The notes below the pieces were generated by a model. The model made no database searches. It was not told the DNA's origin and saw nothing but the letters and a program-made list of their open reading frames with translations. A stretch of DNA of 64,000 nucleotides from Saccopteryx bilineata (lineage: Eukaryota; Chordata; Mammalia; Chiroptera; Emballonuridae), in the NCBI RefSeq assembly GCF_036850765.1, contig NC_089490.1, forward strand, positions 387,266,558 to 387,330,557, read 5' to 3'. Shown one piece after another: positions 14,741 to 26,580 of the stretch. The stretch's first letter is position 1. Every line of letters starts with the position of its first letter. Both the position numbers and the translations under genes were made by a program.

Positions 14741-16239
14741 ATGGTTTAGTAAATATATGAAAATATTGGCTCATACATTTTATAAAGTTTTCTACCTAAA
14801 ATGTTTAAGTTTTTACTTTTAAGAAGTGTTTTTGTGATTCACTTAAAGGTGTAAACCCTCAGATGTCTAGGAACGTCAGCAGTCCAGAAAGATGTATTCT
14901 CTGAGAAGTTCCTTCTGCTGGCAGCCTGACTGTTATGTCCATGGACAGTTAGATAGCAATCTGTGTCCACTTCTCCCTCACCGCCCCATCCCCAATACAC
15001 AGCAGTTTACTAAGCGAATTCTTGAACTGGGATAGTGAGATAGACAGTTGGAAGAGTCAGGTGAACTTTTTTAACGTGAAGAAACTGAAGATAAAGAGAC
15101 GTAAAGTAATCCTCCCAAGACCGCACAATATGTGAGGGACAGACAGGGAAGCGCAACCACTTCTGCTGCACACACATTATTTAAATTACTGTGTGGCCTG
15201 GATTGAGGCGAAAATTCAGGATGCACTTCCCAATAATTCAAGCTAACTGCTTATTAGTCTTTAAGCAGTGATTACTTGAGACATTTAGATTGGACACCTC
15301 CCTGGAAATATATTACAAAGACTGTGGAAGAGATTTCACTTCTAATTTCCAGGATTGATATTGTAATGCCTGTCACTCTCATCCCCCCCCCACTATGAAA
15401 TTGAGAATTTTTTATATATGTGAACTGAGCTCTCAAGGCTTTATAAAATGCCTGATACTGCTGCCTCCCTTTCTTCCCCCACACTCCACTCCCAACCTGC
15501 CACGCCAAGCTGCGCTTCTGCTTTTGTACTTGCCTGAGAAAAAGGTATTGGATTGCTTACCCTTAAACGAACACACTGACCCGATCCCTGGAGTTCTTCC
15601 TGTGGAACAGACAGCCATGGTTCTGATACAAAGCCCTGCTTCTTGGCCAGTGGGAGAGCCTTGGGGATGAGTGTAATCAATTTATGGGATATTTGAATTT
15701 CATATTTTTCAAAAACACTGTATACTCTGTGTTTGGGTTTCCCTGAATGCATAAATCCATATTGTGAAGGAGACTGGCCGCTGCGTGTTGTTTAAAGCGG
15801 ATAAAATAAGGACTCCTTTAATTGGAACTCTTAAGGAAGGGTATTCTATGTGTTTTAACATTTTCCCCCAACTTTAGTATTAAGAACCTATTGGAAAAAG
15901 GCTTTTGCCAAGTATCTGATGAGAAGCCAAGAAAAGCTCTTTAATAGAACTGTCTTAAATTTATAGTGCACTAGGGCCTGTAAATAAATTTTTTTGTCTT
16001 TAAGGTTTGGGCTGATTTGCAGTTATTTTGAATGGCTTCTGAGATTTAAGTCCTCGCAGCCCAGATGGAGGAACCATAAGCTGCTTTCCTTGGCAGCCAT
16101 GGCACCCCTGTCCGGGGCAAGTCTGTGAGTGCTCCCTTATCTCACTGGGACGCCAGTGTTAATTGTTCTTATGACTTTTCCTGGAGCAGCTTGCCTAACT
16201 CTTCTCTAAATTTAAGAGAATTATAGGCCTTAATTTCTT

Positions 16240-16418
16240 TTTTTTTTTAGATTTTATTTATTTATTTTTAGAGAGTGGGGGGAGAGAGAGAGAGAAAGGG
16301 GTTAGAAGCAGGAAGCATCAACTCAGAATGGTTGCTTCCTGTATGTGCCCAGGGTTTTGAACCGGTGACCTCAGTGTTCTAGGTTGATGCTTTATCCACT
16401 GTGCCACCACAGGTCAGG
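16240..16418 (-). repeat. tRNA-derived SINE, short GACCTGTGGTGGC type, minus strand (first of a tandem pair)
   Basis: The head (complement of ccaccacaggtcagg) is at the right and a T/A-rich tail at the left. The left flank aggccttaatttctt (16226-16240) is repeated right after the SINE at about 16421-16435. Confidence 0.9.
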
Positions 16419-16445
16419 CGAGGCCTTAATTTCTTTATAATTTTT

Positions 16446-16628
16446 TTTTTTATTAAAGATTTTATTTATCCATTTTAGAGAGGAAAGAGAGAAGGGGGAG
16501 GAGCAGGAAACTTCAACTTGTAGTAGTTACTTCTCATATGTATCCTGGTTGGGTAAGCCTGAGGTTTCAAACCGGCAACCTCAGTATTTCCAGGTTGATG
16601 CTTTATCCACTGCACCACCACAGGTCAG
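16446..16628 (-). repeat. tRNA-derived SINE, short GACCTGTGGTGGC type, minus strand (second of a tandem pair)
   Basis: Same family and orientation as the preceding SINE, but more diverged from it than a tandem duplication would be. It is followed by a third copy of the flank, taggcattaatttct, at about 16631-16645. The two SINEs therefore went independently into one target site or its duplicate. Confidence 0.88.
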
Positions 16629-17129
16629 GCTAGGCATTAATTTCTAATGCAAACCAAATATGTCTTAAGCGCCAGCTTTATTGCTGGTTGTACGGGCATG
16701 TTGAGGGAGATTTAAAAGTGGGGGGGGGATCCTGTCTTTAAGAAAGCCCTCAAGGCTGATGGGGACAGTACAGTTATATACAGATGAAATGCCTGAAGTG
16801 CTGTGTTGTTCCTGGTGGGGGAGGGGGTCAGGAATGGATCAGGAGGTGAAAGGCTTATTCAACACTGGGTAGTCTCAGATCAGAAGAGAGGATGGTGCTC
16901 GCTCTGTTATTAGCACCCTGACCTTGGGGGGGAGCTTCTGTGAGGAAGTCTCAGTAGGTAAGATGGAGGCGCTGGGGGCGGGGAGACTTTGAATACCAGC
17001 AGAGAACTCTGTAGAGAATTAGAAGGAAAGGATAGTAAATGACAAGTAAAGAGTAATGAAAAGATGAGTGATGAAAGGGAAAGCAGGATCAATTAAGGAG
17101 ATTTAGAAAAAAAAAATCAAAGAGCTGGA

Positions 17130-17255
17130 AGAAGGGACCTTAGAAAATATTCAACCCTTTCCTCATATTTTACAAATCACAAGTGAGCCCCAGAGTTTAA
17201 GTGATGTTGTTAGGGCCGGACCGAGCCCAGCTGGAACCCAGGTCCTGACTCCCAG
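17130..17255 (-). repeat. MIR SINE fragment
   Basis: 'cctttcctcatattttaca', 'gtttaagtgatgtt' and 'aacccaggtcctgactccc' follow MIR order. It is diverged. Orientation is assigned by comparison with the other MIR copies and is uncertain. Confidence 0.5.
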
Positions 17256-17564
17256 CCTGATGATTTCTTTTTCATTGTCACAGCAATATTTTCCAGACTG
17301 AGGGCCGTGATTCATTAGTTACCCATGAATTTAAATCAGTGGTTCATGACTGGCATCTTATTTTTTAAAAATGAAATATAATAGAAAGGAAAATACCATC
17401 CTATTACATAGTAAGGGTAAATATTTCCTGAAAACTTCGTTTCAGTTACATATATGTGTGTGTAGTAAGTTGCAGTATAAAATGTGCTTATGTGTTTCTT
17501 AGTGTGGGTCCTAGTCCAACATTCTGAAAAACAGTGGGAGTGCAAAGCACATGACGGGCTTCTG

Positions 17565-17740
17565 AGTCGGAGAAAGATGAGTTCATAGCGTCAGCTGTGC
17601 TGTTTGTGTACCAGCTTTGTGACTTTGGGCAAGTTATATGACTTTTCCAAGCTTCAGTTTTTTTCTTAACTCAGCCCTGGGACTAATAATACCACCGAGC
17701 GGTTGTAGAGTTCAGTGAAGTCAGTTACTTAAAGCACGAG
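17565..17740 (+). repeat. MIR SINE
   Basis: 'gtgactttgggcaagttat', 'cttcagtttttttcttaac' and 'gttgtagagttcagtgaa' are successive MIR phrases. Confidence 0.7.
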
Positions 17741-18534
17741 CTCCTGGTCTGTCCTTCACGCTGTGGGGACCGGGAGAGCCCCGCCTGGCTCTGAGGTTGC
17801 ACTCTGGGAGGGAAGGAGCCTCCTGGTATGGAGCTTGGTCTTGAGGAACCACAGCGAATTACCAACATGACTGGATGGTGCCTCTGCTTCTGGGCTTGGA
17901 AACTGGAAACAGAATTTATTCCTGTGGGTTCTGGGATACTTTCTACATCTTGACATGGAATGAGGTTCACCTCTCTGTTTTTCTCTTCGGATCAGAATGG
18001 CTTATTAAAATCAGTGGTTTTTTCTAGCTGGCCTTTAAAAAAAATTCATTGGTACACTTGGATAAAGAACTGTTACTTTTTCTTCTTTCCAATAAGAAAA
18101 AACTTATACTAAGTCTTTTTTCCCTTCTTCTAATGTGTTCTCTGCCAAATCATGATTTTATTCATCTTTTGAATTAAAGAATTTTTTAAAAGTAAACTTG
18201 CAGAGAAAAGTTAAAACCAGAATGACATTTAGGTGGTGAACCGCTGAAGAATCAGAATCTACTGGGTATGAACCAAAAATAAAGGAAATTTTTATGTGAA
18301 GTTAAGAGGACCAGTCAGATATTTTTAGAGCTAGCTGGTGGTCGCATCCTGCTGAAAGGAGAAGGCGTTCCCGTCTGGGATTTTCCTGGTGCTCCTCTTC
18401 CCTTTCTTCCTCTCTTCCTCCGGCGACCCCTGCCTCTCTGCCCCCTCTCCTGTCCAGCCGGCTCCAGCCCAGATCTGAAATCCCGCTGGAGAGCAGAGAT
18501 GAGAGCCTCATCCCAGATGATTTGGGCCAGGGGC

Positions 18535-18800
18535 TAACACACTGCCATAAATCTGCAGCTCATTTTAATGCCACGTTAAAACAGTGTGAGCGGCTGGTTT
18601 CCGTGGCCCCTGCCCTCTTGCTTTATGGGCTTCTTTGGCTCTTCTTTTTAAAGAGGCCCTGTGGAGTAATTTTAAAGTTCTTATCAGTTTGCTGACAGCT
18701 ATATGGGCCATTCTGCCGAGTCCAGGAGCTCAGGCAGGCGTGTGAAACTTCTGATATTAAAATTGAAGAAAAATGCCAGGCAGAAGGGATTGGGTGGTGC
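18535..18800. promoter_or_regulatory. Candidate intronic cis-regulatory element (hypothesis)
   Basis: A repeat-free block in an otherwise transposon-rich intron. It contains homeodomain-like cores (cattttaatg, gtaattttaaag), a HOX/CDX-like tttatggg and a MEIS/TGIF-like ctgacagc within 260 bp, with few CpGs. This is pattern recognition only; such short motifs are common by chance. The neighbouring gene in mammals, ALX4, is a developmental regulator whose control region could extend into EXT2. Confidence 0.2.
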
Positions 18801-19937
18801 GGCTGTGATTTGGAGGTAAAAGACTAGCAAGATACTTAACCTCTGCAGGTCCGGAATGTCACCATTGGCGGGATCAATTTCCCTTGGTTGGTAGGGGCAG
18901 GGCAGTGAGGGTTAAGCAAGGGCTTTTGTTTTCATCCCCTGATTAGAAACACCGCTCTGTTGACAGTTGGTCCTTTCAAGCTTCACCAAGTGAGTTGGGC
19001 AGCCCTGAAGAGCCAGGTTTATAATGCAGTTTTTTTCCTAAAGGCTGTCTGACTGGCTAGACCTCTGTTCACATGTCTTTGCCAGCTCCAGCTTGCTGTC
19101 TCTGTGTCCACAGCATTACTGTTATCAAATTTAAAGGGACTTTCATCAGTCTGCTTTGCTGCCCCTTTTCGAGCAGATTGCTAACCCCCAGTAATCCTCC
19201 GGAGTGCTCAGTGGAAACTCCTGCCCTCTATAAATGTCAGCCTGCAACGCTTGGCCCTTTTCACCCTCTCGGTGAGAATGGACTGGAAGCTGTTCCTCCC
19301 TCTCCGCTACCTCTTCGTTCCTTTCTTTGCTGGAAAACCCTTGCAGCAGACAGCTGAGGGGAAGGAAAAGCCATTACCTGGACCCAGGCCAGCAGCTTGA
19401 TGGGAGCTTCAAACTCTCTGGCATCTCCCGACCAGAATGTTTTTCCAGGCATTTCAGAGAGTGCATCCTTACCCTCCGTCTCAGCTCTGGCCTTGGTTTC
19501 CAGAGGGGTGGGGGGAGGGCGAGGCCCTGGCGACAGCCTTTCTATCTGCCTGCTCTTTTCTCCTAACTGGAGCTTTTAGGAGGAGGTTGCTAGAGATAAG
19601 GAAAATCCGATGGATACATATTTTAACTCCTCTGTGCCCTGTTGGCACGAACTCACTGCTTTTCCTTTTTCAAATAGTTTTGGACACGAGCAGTTTTGCA
19701 AGTGTGTTCAATTTAAGAGTCATTTAACTTGAGGCAAAAAGCAAGGCATTTTTGTTGTAAGTTAGTGAAATTTAGAGCTGTTGGTCTAGGACTGACGATT
19801 TTCATTGAGCAAACAATAAAAAATACTGGTTTGTTTTATTACTTGTGTAGCTCCTGTGGGGAGGGTAATTAGATATAAAAACCAAATGAACAATAAAACA
19901 AAATAAAATGCCCCAGACTCCAAAGTGATACAACTAC

Positions 19938-20092
19938 TTTTTTTTTTTTAATTTTTTTTATTTATTCATTTTTTTTAGAGAGGAGAGGGAGAGAGAGAGA
20001 GGAGAGACAGAAAGAGAGAAGGGGGTGAGGAGCTGGAAGCATCAACTCCCATATGTGCCTTGACCAGGCAAGCCCAGGGTTTCGAACCGGCC
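19938..20092 (-). repeat. tRNA-derived SINE, short GACCTGTGGTGGC type, 5'-truncated, minus strand
   Basis: The tail, purine tract and 'catatgtgccttgaccagg' through 'gggtttcgaaccgg' (B box) are present, but the A-box head is missing. Flanks (a/c)caact(a/g)ctttttt at about 19929 and 20092 form the target duplication, so the truncation happened at insertion. Confidence 0.85.
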
Positions 20093-20663
20093 CAACTGCT
20101 TTTTTTTATACATTTCTTGGGACTAAATAGATAGATATCTTGCCATTAGTTAAGTTTAGTGAACTGGGTGCTATTGCTTATGGTATAATTTTAACAAACT
20201 TATTAAAATACTTAACAAGTAAATATTCTGGAAGTTCTCAATAAACATATGATGATGATGACTAATCTTTGTTGCACTGCTTTGGAGAGGGCCGGGCGGA
20301 TGGAGTGGTCCGCTTCCCTCTGGGTATCCATTAGCTGCCTCTAACGGTAATCATGGATCACTCCCTCATATCACAGTGAGTCCCCAATGAGGGGCGTTGC
20401 TTCAGAAAGTGTCCTCTGTAATAAAGTGTTAGATATTAGTTTGCAGCCTGTATAAGAATTGTCTGACTCTTTGGGGCTGATTTCCCACGTGGTAGGACTA
20501 TTTGTGAAGCATTTTTGAGAAATAATTACCCATTATAAGAAATGTGGTACAGGCATTTTGAATTCATTATTACCTACTCAGGAAAATATCTAGGTTTGTT
20601 TACAAACAGTAACTTGTAAATTATCAAGTGTTGTTATGTTTGGTAAAGAATTCATTGTTTTTG

Positions 20664-20975
20664 GCCCTGGCCAATTGGTTTAATAGATTAAAGTGTCGGC
20701 CGGGTGTGTGGACATCCCGGGTTCAAGCCCCAGTCAGGGCACACATACGAAGTGTCTATCTGCTTCTCTTCCCCTACCTCTCCTCTTTCTCTCTCTCTCT
20801 TCCTCTCCCACAGCCAGTGGCTCAATTGGTTTGAGCCTTGGCCCGGATGCTGAGTATAGCTCAGTTGATTTGATCATTGGCCCCAGTCGGGGGTTGCTGG
20901 CTGGATCCCGATCAGGGTGCATACGGGAGTCTATCTCCCCCCTCTCACTTAAAAAAAAAAAAAAAAAAACCAAGA
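20664..20975 (+). repeat. tRNA-derived SINE, VES-like, plus strand
   Basis: The head ggccctggccaattggttta has a B box gggttcaagcccc near 20719, then a CT-rich middle, a second 'ggctcaattggtttgagcc' segment and a poly(A) at about 20950-20969. The target duplication aagaattcatt(g/a)tttttg lies at 20646-20663 and from about 20977. This is one of few VES-like copies in the plus orientation. Confidence 0.9.
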
Positions 20976-22115
20976 AAAGAATTCATTATTTTTGAGTCTT
21001 TAGTAAGAGTTAAACTAATCCATAGGATTTCTGCCTATATTTAAAATATTAACGTAGGTTATTATATATTTATATATTGTCTCCCTTAGCTCTGAAGAGG
21101 TCGAGAAAATTTGGAGTTGCATAATTATTTTTGTCATGGCATAATTTTTAATTTTATAATAACATAATCTTGTAATTCTGAGCTGATGTTCTTGAGACTG
21201 TAAGACAACAACCACGTATTCATTTATCTTCCCTCCAAGATTTTAATACTGAATCAGACCAGGATCGGTATAGAAGTGGCTTCATGGGCACCATTTCTGA
21301 CTGGGCAGTCACCTCTCTCCTTGTACCTTACTGGCTAATTTGTTATATTTAAATGTGTACTTCCCATTTTGTTAAGGAATTTAATAATAGGGGAGTAGTT
21401 CATTTGTTATCTTTCAGATTCCAATGCTTTTTATTGAAAGGAGCAAGTGTTTTCTTGCCAGGTACTTGAAGTCCATGTATGCATTGAAGTATTTTTAACT
21501 TTCAGGTTAATATGAGCAGGTCTTGATGATCTATATGTGTCATTTGTATTTTAGAAAATTTTGCAGTGTTGGATTTAATCTGCAGACTGAGCGTTGAGTT
21601 CTGCAGTGAGACATTTTGGCATTTTATGCGAATGAGACGACTCCAGAGCTGGTGACAGACCGAAGGGTCAGACTGACACACTCAGGATTGCAATGCTGTG
21701 CGGGGGCAACAGTGGACCTGGCTGGAGTCTCTTTAACTTAGAACAGGGGTCGGGAACCCATGGCTCGCGAGCCAGATGCGGCTCTTTTGATGGCTGCATC
21801 TGGCTCACAGACAAATCTTTAATAAAAAAAATAATAACGTTAAAAATATAAAACATTCTCATGTATTACAATCCAGTGGTCCCCAAGCCCAGGGCCATGG
21901 ACTGGTACTAGTCCGTGGGCCATTTGCTTCCGGACCGTAGAGAAAGAGTAAATAACTTACATTATTTCCGTTTTATTTATATTTAAGTCTGAATGATGTT
22001 TTATTTTTTAAAAATGACCAGATTCCCTCTGTTACATCCATCTAAGACTCACTCCTGAGGCTTATCTCAGTCACGTGATACGTTGCCGCTAAAATTAAAC
22101 CCATAAACTAGCGGG

Positions 22116-24173
22116 ATGAGTGAAAAACCAAATTCTATCGAAAGTTTTTTTGCGAAGTGGAAAAGGGCCAGTGAGGAGACAGAAGAAGAACCTACAACCT
22201 CAAAGAAAAAGAAGGCTTCATTTAACAGACAATATCAGGAGTCCTACTTGAAGTATGGATTTATCGCAACTGGTGATTCTCGCGCACCAAGGCCGCTCTG
22301 CATAATATGTGGTGACCAGCTAAGTAATGAGGCAATGAAGCCTTCAAAACTGCTTCGCCACTTGGAGACCAAGCACCCCACTTTAAAAGACAAGCCTTCT
22401 GAGTATTTCGAAAGAAAAAAGCATGAACAAGAAGGACAGAAATAATTACTGGTGGCCACTACATCAATAAATGCGAGTGCACTGAGAGCATCATACTTGG
22501 TGGCTAACTGTACTGGTAAGGCTAAGAAGCCATTCACCATTGGTGAAGAATTGATCCTTCCAGTCACTAAAGACATTTGTCGTGAACTTCTAGGAGAGGC
22601 TGCGGTTAAAAAGATAGCACAGATGCCTCTTTCGGCTACCACCGTCACACAGCGCATTGAGGAAATAGCAGAGGACATTGAATCATAATTGTTGGAAAGG
22701 ATTAATAAAACACCATGGTATGCTCTCCAGGTTGACGAATCTACAGATATTGACAACAAGGCAATGCTACTTGTTTACGTGCATTATCTTTATCAAGAGG
22801 ATGTGCATGAGGATATGTTATGTGCACTATCATTGCCAACCAGAACCACAGCCGCAGAACTATTTAAATCACTGGATGACTATATATCAGGAAAACTGAA
22901 ATGGTCTTTTTGTGTCGGCCTATGTACAGATGGAGCTGCTGCCATGACTGGAAGGATGTCTGGTTTAACTACTCGGATTAAGGAGGTTGCACCTGAATGC
23001 GAGTCTACGCATTGTGTCATTCACAGGGAAATGCTGGCTAGCTGAAATATACCACTGGAACTTAACAGCGTATTGAATGATGTTGTTAAAGTTATTAACC
23101 ACATCAAAGCACACGCCTTTCACTCGTGCCTGTTCGAGCAGCTTTGTGAGGAAATGAACACGGAGCACGAACACCTTCTCTTATACACAGAAATAAGATG
23201 GTTATCCCGAGGGAGGTCCCTGGCCAGAGTGTTTGAATTATAAGAGCCGCTGCAGAGATTTCTCTCAGAAAAAAGTCATCGCAGCAGCACATTTCAGTGA
23301 TGAGGAATGGGTTGCAAAACTCATTTACTTGTGCAACATATTAAACCTCCTCAATGAACTCAATTGGTCACTTCAGAGGACAATGACAACTGACTTCAAG
23401 TTGGCAGACAAAGTAGCTGCATTTAAAGCCAAACTGGATTTGTGGGGATGACGTGTGAACAGGGGTATATTTGACATGTTTCAAACATTCACACGAATTT
23501 TGGAAGAGACTGAGCCCAAGCCTTCATTGTCCCAGCTAGTGGACAATCACCTGTATTTGCTTTTAAAAGAGTTTGAATGCTACTTCCCAACCACAAAAGA
23601 CCCACGAATTGCCAAGGAATGGATCCGCGATCCATTTGTCAACAAACCAGGTGAATCCAGCGTGTCTATGCAAGAAGAAGATCAACTACTGGAGATCACA
23701 AATGATGCAGCCTTAAAAATATGTTCGAGCCTGACCTGTGGTGGCGCAGTGGATAAAGCATCGACCTGGAAATGCTGAGGTCACCGGTTCGAAACCCTGG
23801 GCTTGCCTGGTCAAGGCACATATGGGAGTTGATGCTTCCAGCTCCTCCCCCCTTCTCTTTCTCTGTTTCTCTCTCTCCTCTCTAAAAAAAAAAATAAATT
23901 AAAAAAAAATATATGTTCGAGACTACAACTCTGCTGGTGTTCTGGATTAAAGTCATGGCAGAATACCTACCCTGAGATCACCACAAAAGCACTAAACTGT
24001 TGCCATTTCCGACATCCTATTTGTGTGAAGCGGGATTTTCTGCAGTGACAGCAACCAAAACAAAATTACGGAATAGACAGGACATAAGCAACACACTTCA
24101 GTTGTCATTGTCTCCCATTACCCCTAGATGGGACCATCTCATTGCAGAGAAACAAGCTCAGGGCTCCCACTGA
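22116..24173 (+). pseudogene. hAT-family transposase remnant with BED zinc finger
   Basis: The reading frame starts at the ATG at 22116 and can be followed, with stops and a frame change, to a TGA at 24171. The first 109 residues include a BED-type zinc finger: C62-x2-C65, then H82-x4-H87. In-frame stops follow at about 22446, 22686 and 23043. The next pieces read VDESTDIDNKA (22730 on) and CTDGAAAMTG (22924 on), which are typical of hAT transposases of the ZBED/SCAND3-like kind, and the latter holds one expected catalytic Asp. Near 23240-23290 the frame is lost and regained. A SINE splits the coding region at 23730-23910. The 3' part near 24010-24075 encodes the LCEAGFSA... block of the hAT dimerisation region. 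No functional protein can be made. Confidence 0.9.
23730..23910 (+). repeat. tRNA-derived SINE, short GACCTGTGGTGGC type, inside the hAT coding region
   Basis: Starts cctgacctgtggtggcgcag, has the B box ggttcgaaaccc near 23787, ends in a CT tract and A-rich tail. The target duplication atatgttcgag lies at 23719-23729 and 23911-23921. The hAT reading frame resumes right after it. Confidence 0.95.
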
Positions 24174-24327
24174 TTTAGTGTTATGGTTGTTGAGAGATAG
24201 GCTACTATCTCTCATTCTACTATATAAACATTATAATAAATTACCCTTAACTTACAATATTCATAACAATGGTGAGTTGTATTTTTCATGCACTTTATAT
24301 TTGTTTTTGTGTTGTATCTTATTTTTT

Positions 24328-24508
24328 TTTAGAGAGCTATTTTTTTTTTTTTTATTGATTTTTAGAGAGAGGGGAGAGAGAGAGAAGGGGGAGGAGCAGG
24401 AAGCATCAACTCCCATATGTGCCTTGACCAGGCAAGCCCAGGGTTTCGAACCGGCAACCTCAGTGTTCCAGGTCGACGCTTTATCCCACTGCGCCACCAC
24501 AGGTCAGG
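24328..24508 (-). repeat. tRNA-derived SINE, short GACCTGTGGTGGC type, in the hAT 3' non-coding region
   Basis: The head is at the right (complement of gcgccaccacaggtcagg) and the T-rich tail at the left. The flanks tgtgttgtatcttattttt at 24308-24326 and 24509-24527 are a near-perfect 19-bp target duplication. Confidence 0.95.
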
Positions 24509-26404
24509 TGTGTTGTATCTTATTTTTAAGGCATGTTTAAACGTTACCATAGTGACTGAAAAGTGTTTGGAGGCAGAGAAGTTGTTACTTGTTATGTTGT
24601 TGGTGCGATGTTAAGAGGACGCTTCTAATTAAGTTGCATACGAGTATACAGTGGATTCATGTTTATTTTTATTGTCGTAGGATCATGATTGGTAGCAAGC
24701 CTGAACCTATCATATTACATATTGATGTCAGACATGAAACGTTGTCAGAATAACAAATTTAAATACAGCCTGAATGATGAGGATGTGCTCGTTCCTCCTT
24801 TAACTTAGCCCAATAAATATCATAAGTTCGAAAATTATATTTAAAAATACCACAGTTATTATGCTGGTTGCACAATTTTATTTTGTGCATTTATCCGTCC
24901 CACCCTAAAGGTCGGTCCATGAAAATATTTTCTGACATTAAACTGGTCCGTGGCCCAAAAATGGTTGGGGACCACTGTTATAATCCATTCATTTCCTACC
25001 ACTCTTGTTCATGGTTGTGGGTGGCTGGAGCCAATCACAGCTTTCCTCCAGGACAACACCAGATTTTTATTGGATAATGCTTAACGTACACGGGTTGTTG
25101 TATGGCTCTCACAGAATTCCATTTTTAAAATATGTGGCGTTCACAGCTGTCTCAGCCAAAAAGGTTCCCAACCCCTGGCTTAGAATGACCACAGATCGGT
25201 GTTCCTCCTAATCCCTTAGCCCAGCAAGTTGTAGGTAACTTTATATATGGCATATCAGCAACCATAATCTTTGGAAATCTTTTTGGTATAACTTGCAGAT
25301 TGCAAACTATAGAAGAAGAATATGTCAACTGTATAATCAGCTACCATGGCAGAGATGAGGGAGGGTCAGAATTCCCTGTGGGGATTTTCAGACTTCCTGC
25401 ATCTCTCTCGCTACCACTCAGACTCTTAAATATGATACTTTCTGGGCTGGGGGATAGGGACATGGATTTCCCTTGGGAGTCCCTGCCCTGGTGACCCTTA
25501 GTTACTCTTACTCGTAGGTATATGTCATCCTTCAGGTGAAGAAAAGGGCGGGGGAAATTGAGAACCACTGCCATAGCATGTGGAGCTAGCTCAGGCTTCT
25601 CTGTCTGTTCAGAGTCCCAGTTTGGGGAACATACCATGGGGTTTCTGCTCAGAATTAATGAGAGAGCTCATCTTAATGATGCTTAATCAGAAGATGGAGC
25701 TTTGCAACAGCGAGCAGTTTACGGAGGCCTCCTAGGCGTCTGGTCAGGCGGAGCAGTGAGGAATGGCCTGGTACCCACACTGGTCTCAGTGTCTCTTTTC
25801 CTGGGAATGTCTGGGGACAGTGGAAAGGGCTCTCATGACCTGACTGCTGAGTTAGTATCCACAGCCCAAAACAAAGAACCTGCCAAAGAATGTCTCCTTA
25901 GCCTCCTGGTGTCATTACGACACGGCAAACAGGAGAGGAGAGAACGTCGCCCTTAGGTGGCATGACAGGATGACAGCTTTTGGGATGAAGTAAGCCTTCA
26001 AGTTCTGTCTTCTTAGTCTCTTCACATATTGTGTTTGTATGTGTATCTTAATGAAAAGGGGCAGGCCTTTCAAGTGCGCCTGGTTGGAGGGAGGTTTGTT
26101 TTCTATTTGCCTTCTCTAGTCAAACAAACTGATGCTTGCCCTCGCCCGGTTTCAACCTGGTGAACATGGGAAACCTCACCCGGGCAGATTCCTTCGTGAC
26201 AGTGGACCCAAGTTGTACTCTTATTTATTTTTTGATGACAGGTCTTGATTAAAGGTTTCCAATCCACCTTTCCGCTCTTTCAGGGAACCAGCCAGGGGAG
26301 AAAGCACTGGTCAGCTGCTAACCTCTAAAGAAGCTCCCTGATCTGACCTGGGAACAGTGGGACCCAGAGGCATGGCTAACTCAGAAAGCTGGACACAGCA
26401 GACA

Positions 26405-26580
26405 TAAGTCTCTAGTCTCTTGGCTGAGAAGGTTTGACCAAACACAGTTTTATTGGTCAGTGGCTCCTGCTTTAGTAACCTTTCACCCCTCTGGTTCTTG
26501 GAGGTGCAAACCACTGGCCGGCCTTGCCTTTGAACTCCTCATGGTTCCTGCCGCCTCAAAGGCTCCCGGTCAGAGGCTCC
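26405..26580. repeat. Unnamed interspersed repeat, copy 2
   Basis: Partner of 13205-13400: identical 21-bp block at 26447-26467 and cttgcctttgaactc near 26523. The family is not recognised. Confidence 0.5.

Larger units (their letters stand above)
21874..24977 (+). mobile_element. hAT DNA transposon of autonomous type (inner element), decayed
   Basis: Begins cagtggtccccaagccc and ends ggttggggaccactg, a terminal inverted repeat. The 8-bp target duplication ttacaatc/ttataatc is at 21866-21873 and 24978-24985. It is 3,104 bp long including two SINEs that inserted later (23730-23910 and about 24328-24508). It carries a transposase remnant on its + strand. The length, BED finger and terminal repeats fit a full-length hAT copy rather than a MITE. 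Confidence 0.93.
21744..25177. mobile_element. hAT MITE (outer element), split by a larger hAT
   Basis: Begins caggggtcgggaaccc and ends ggttcccaacccctg, an inverted pair. The flanking 8-bp target duplication is (a/g)cttagaa at 21736-21743 and 25178-25185. Without the inner element (21874-24977 plus one 8-bp duplication) it would be about 322 bp, too short to code, so it is non-autonomous. Its halves read 'gctcgcgagccagatgcggc' on the left and 'ggtggctggagccaatcaca' style text on the right. Confidence 0.93.

Noticed and set aside
21744..21873. SPIN (Space Invader) hAT element
   Set aside because: The ends read caggggtcgggaac, not the SPIN-type end I recall; it is a hAT, but another family.
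22244..22759. 171-codon minus-strand frame
   Set aside because: Shadow of the hAT transposase coding strand, whose BED finger and catalytic blocks read on the plus strand.
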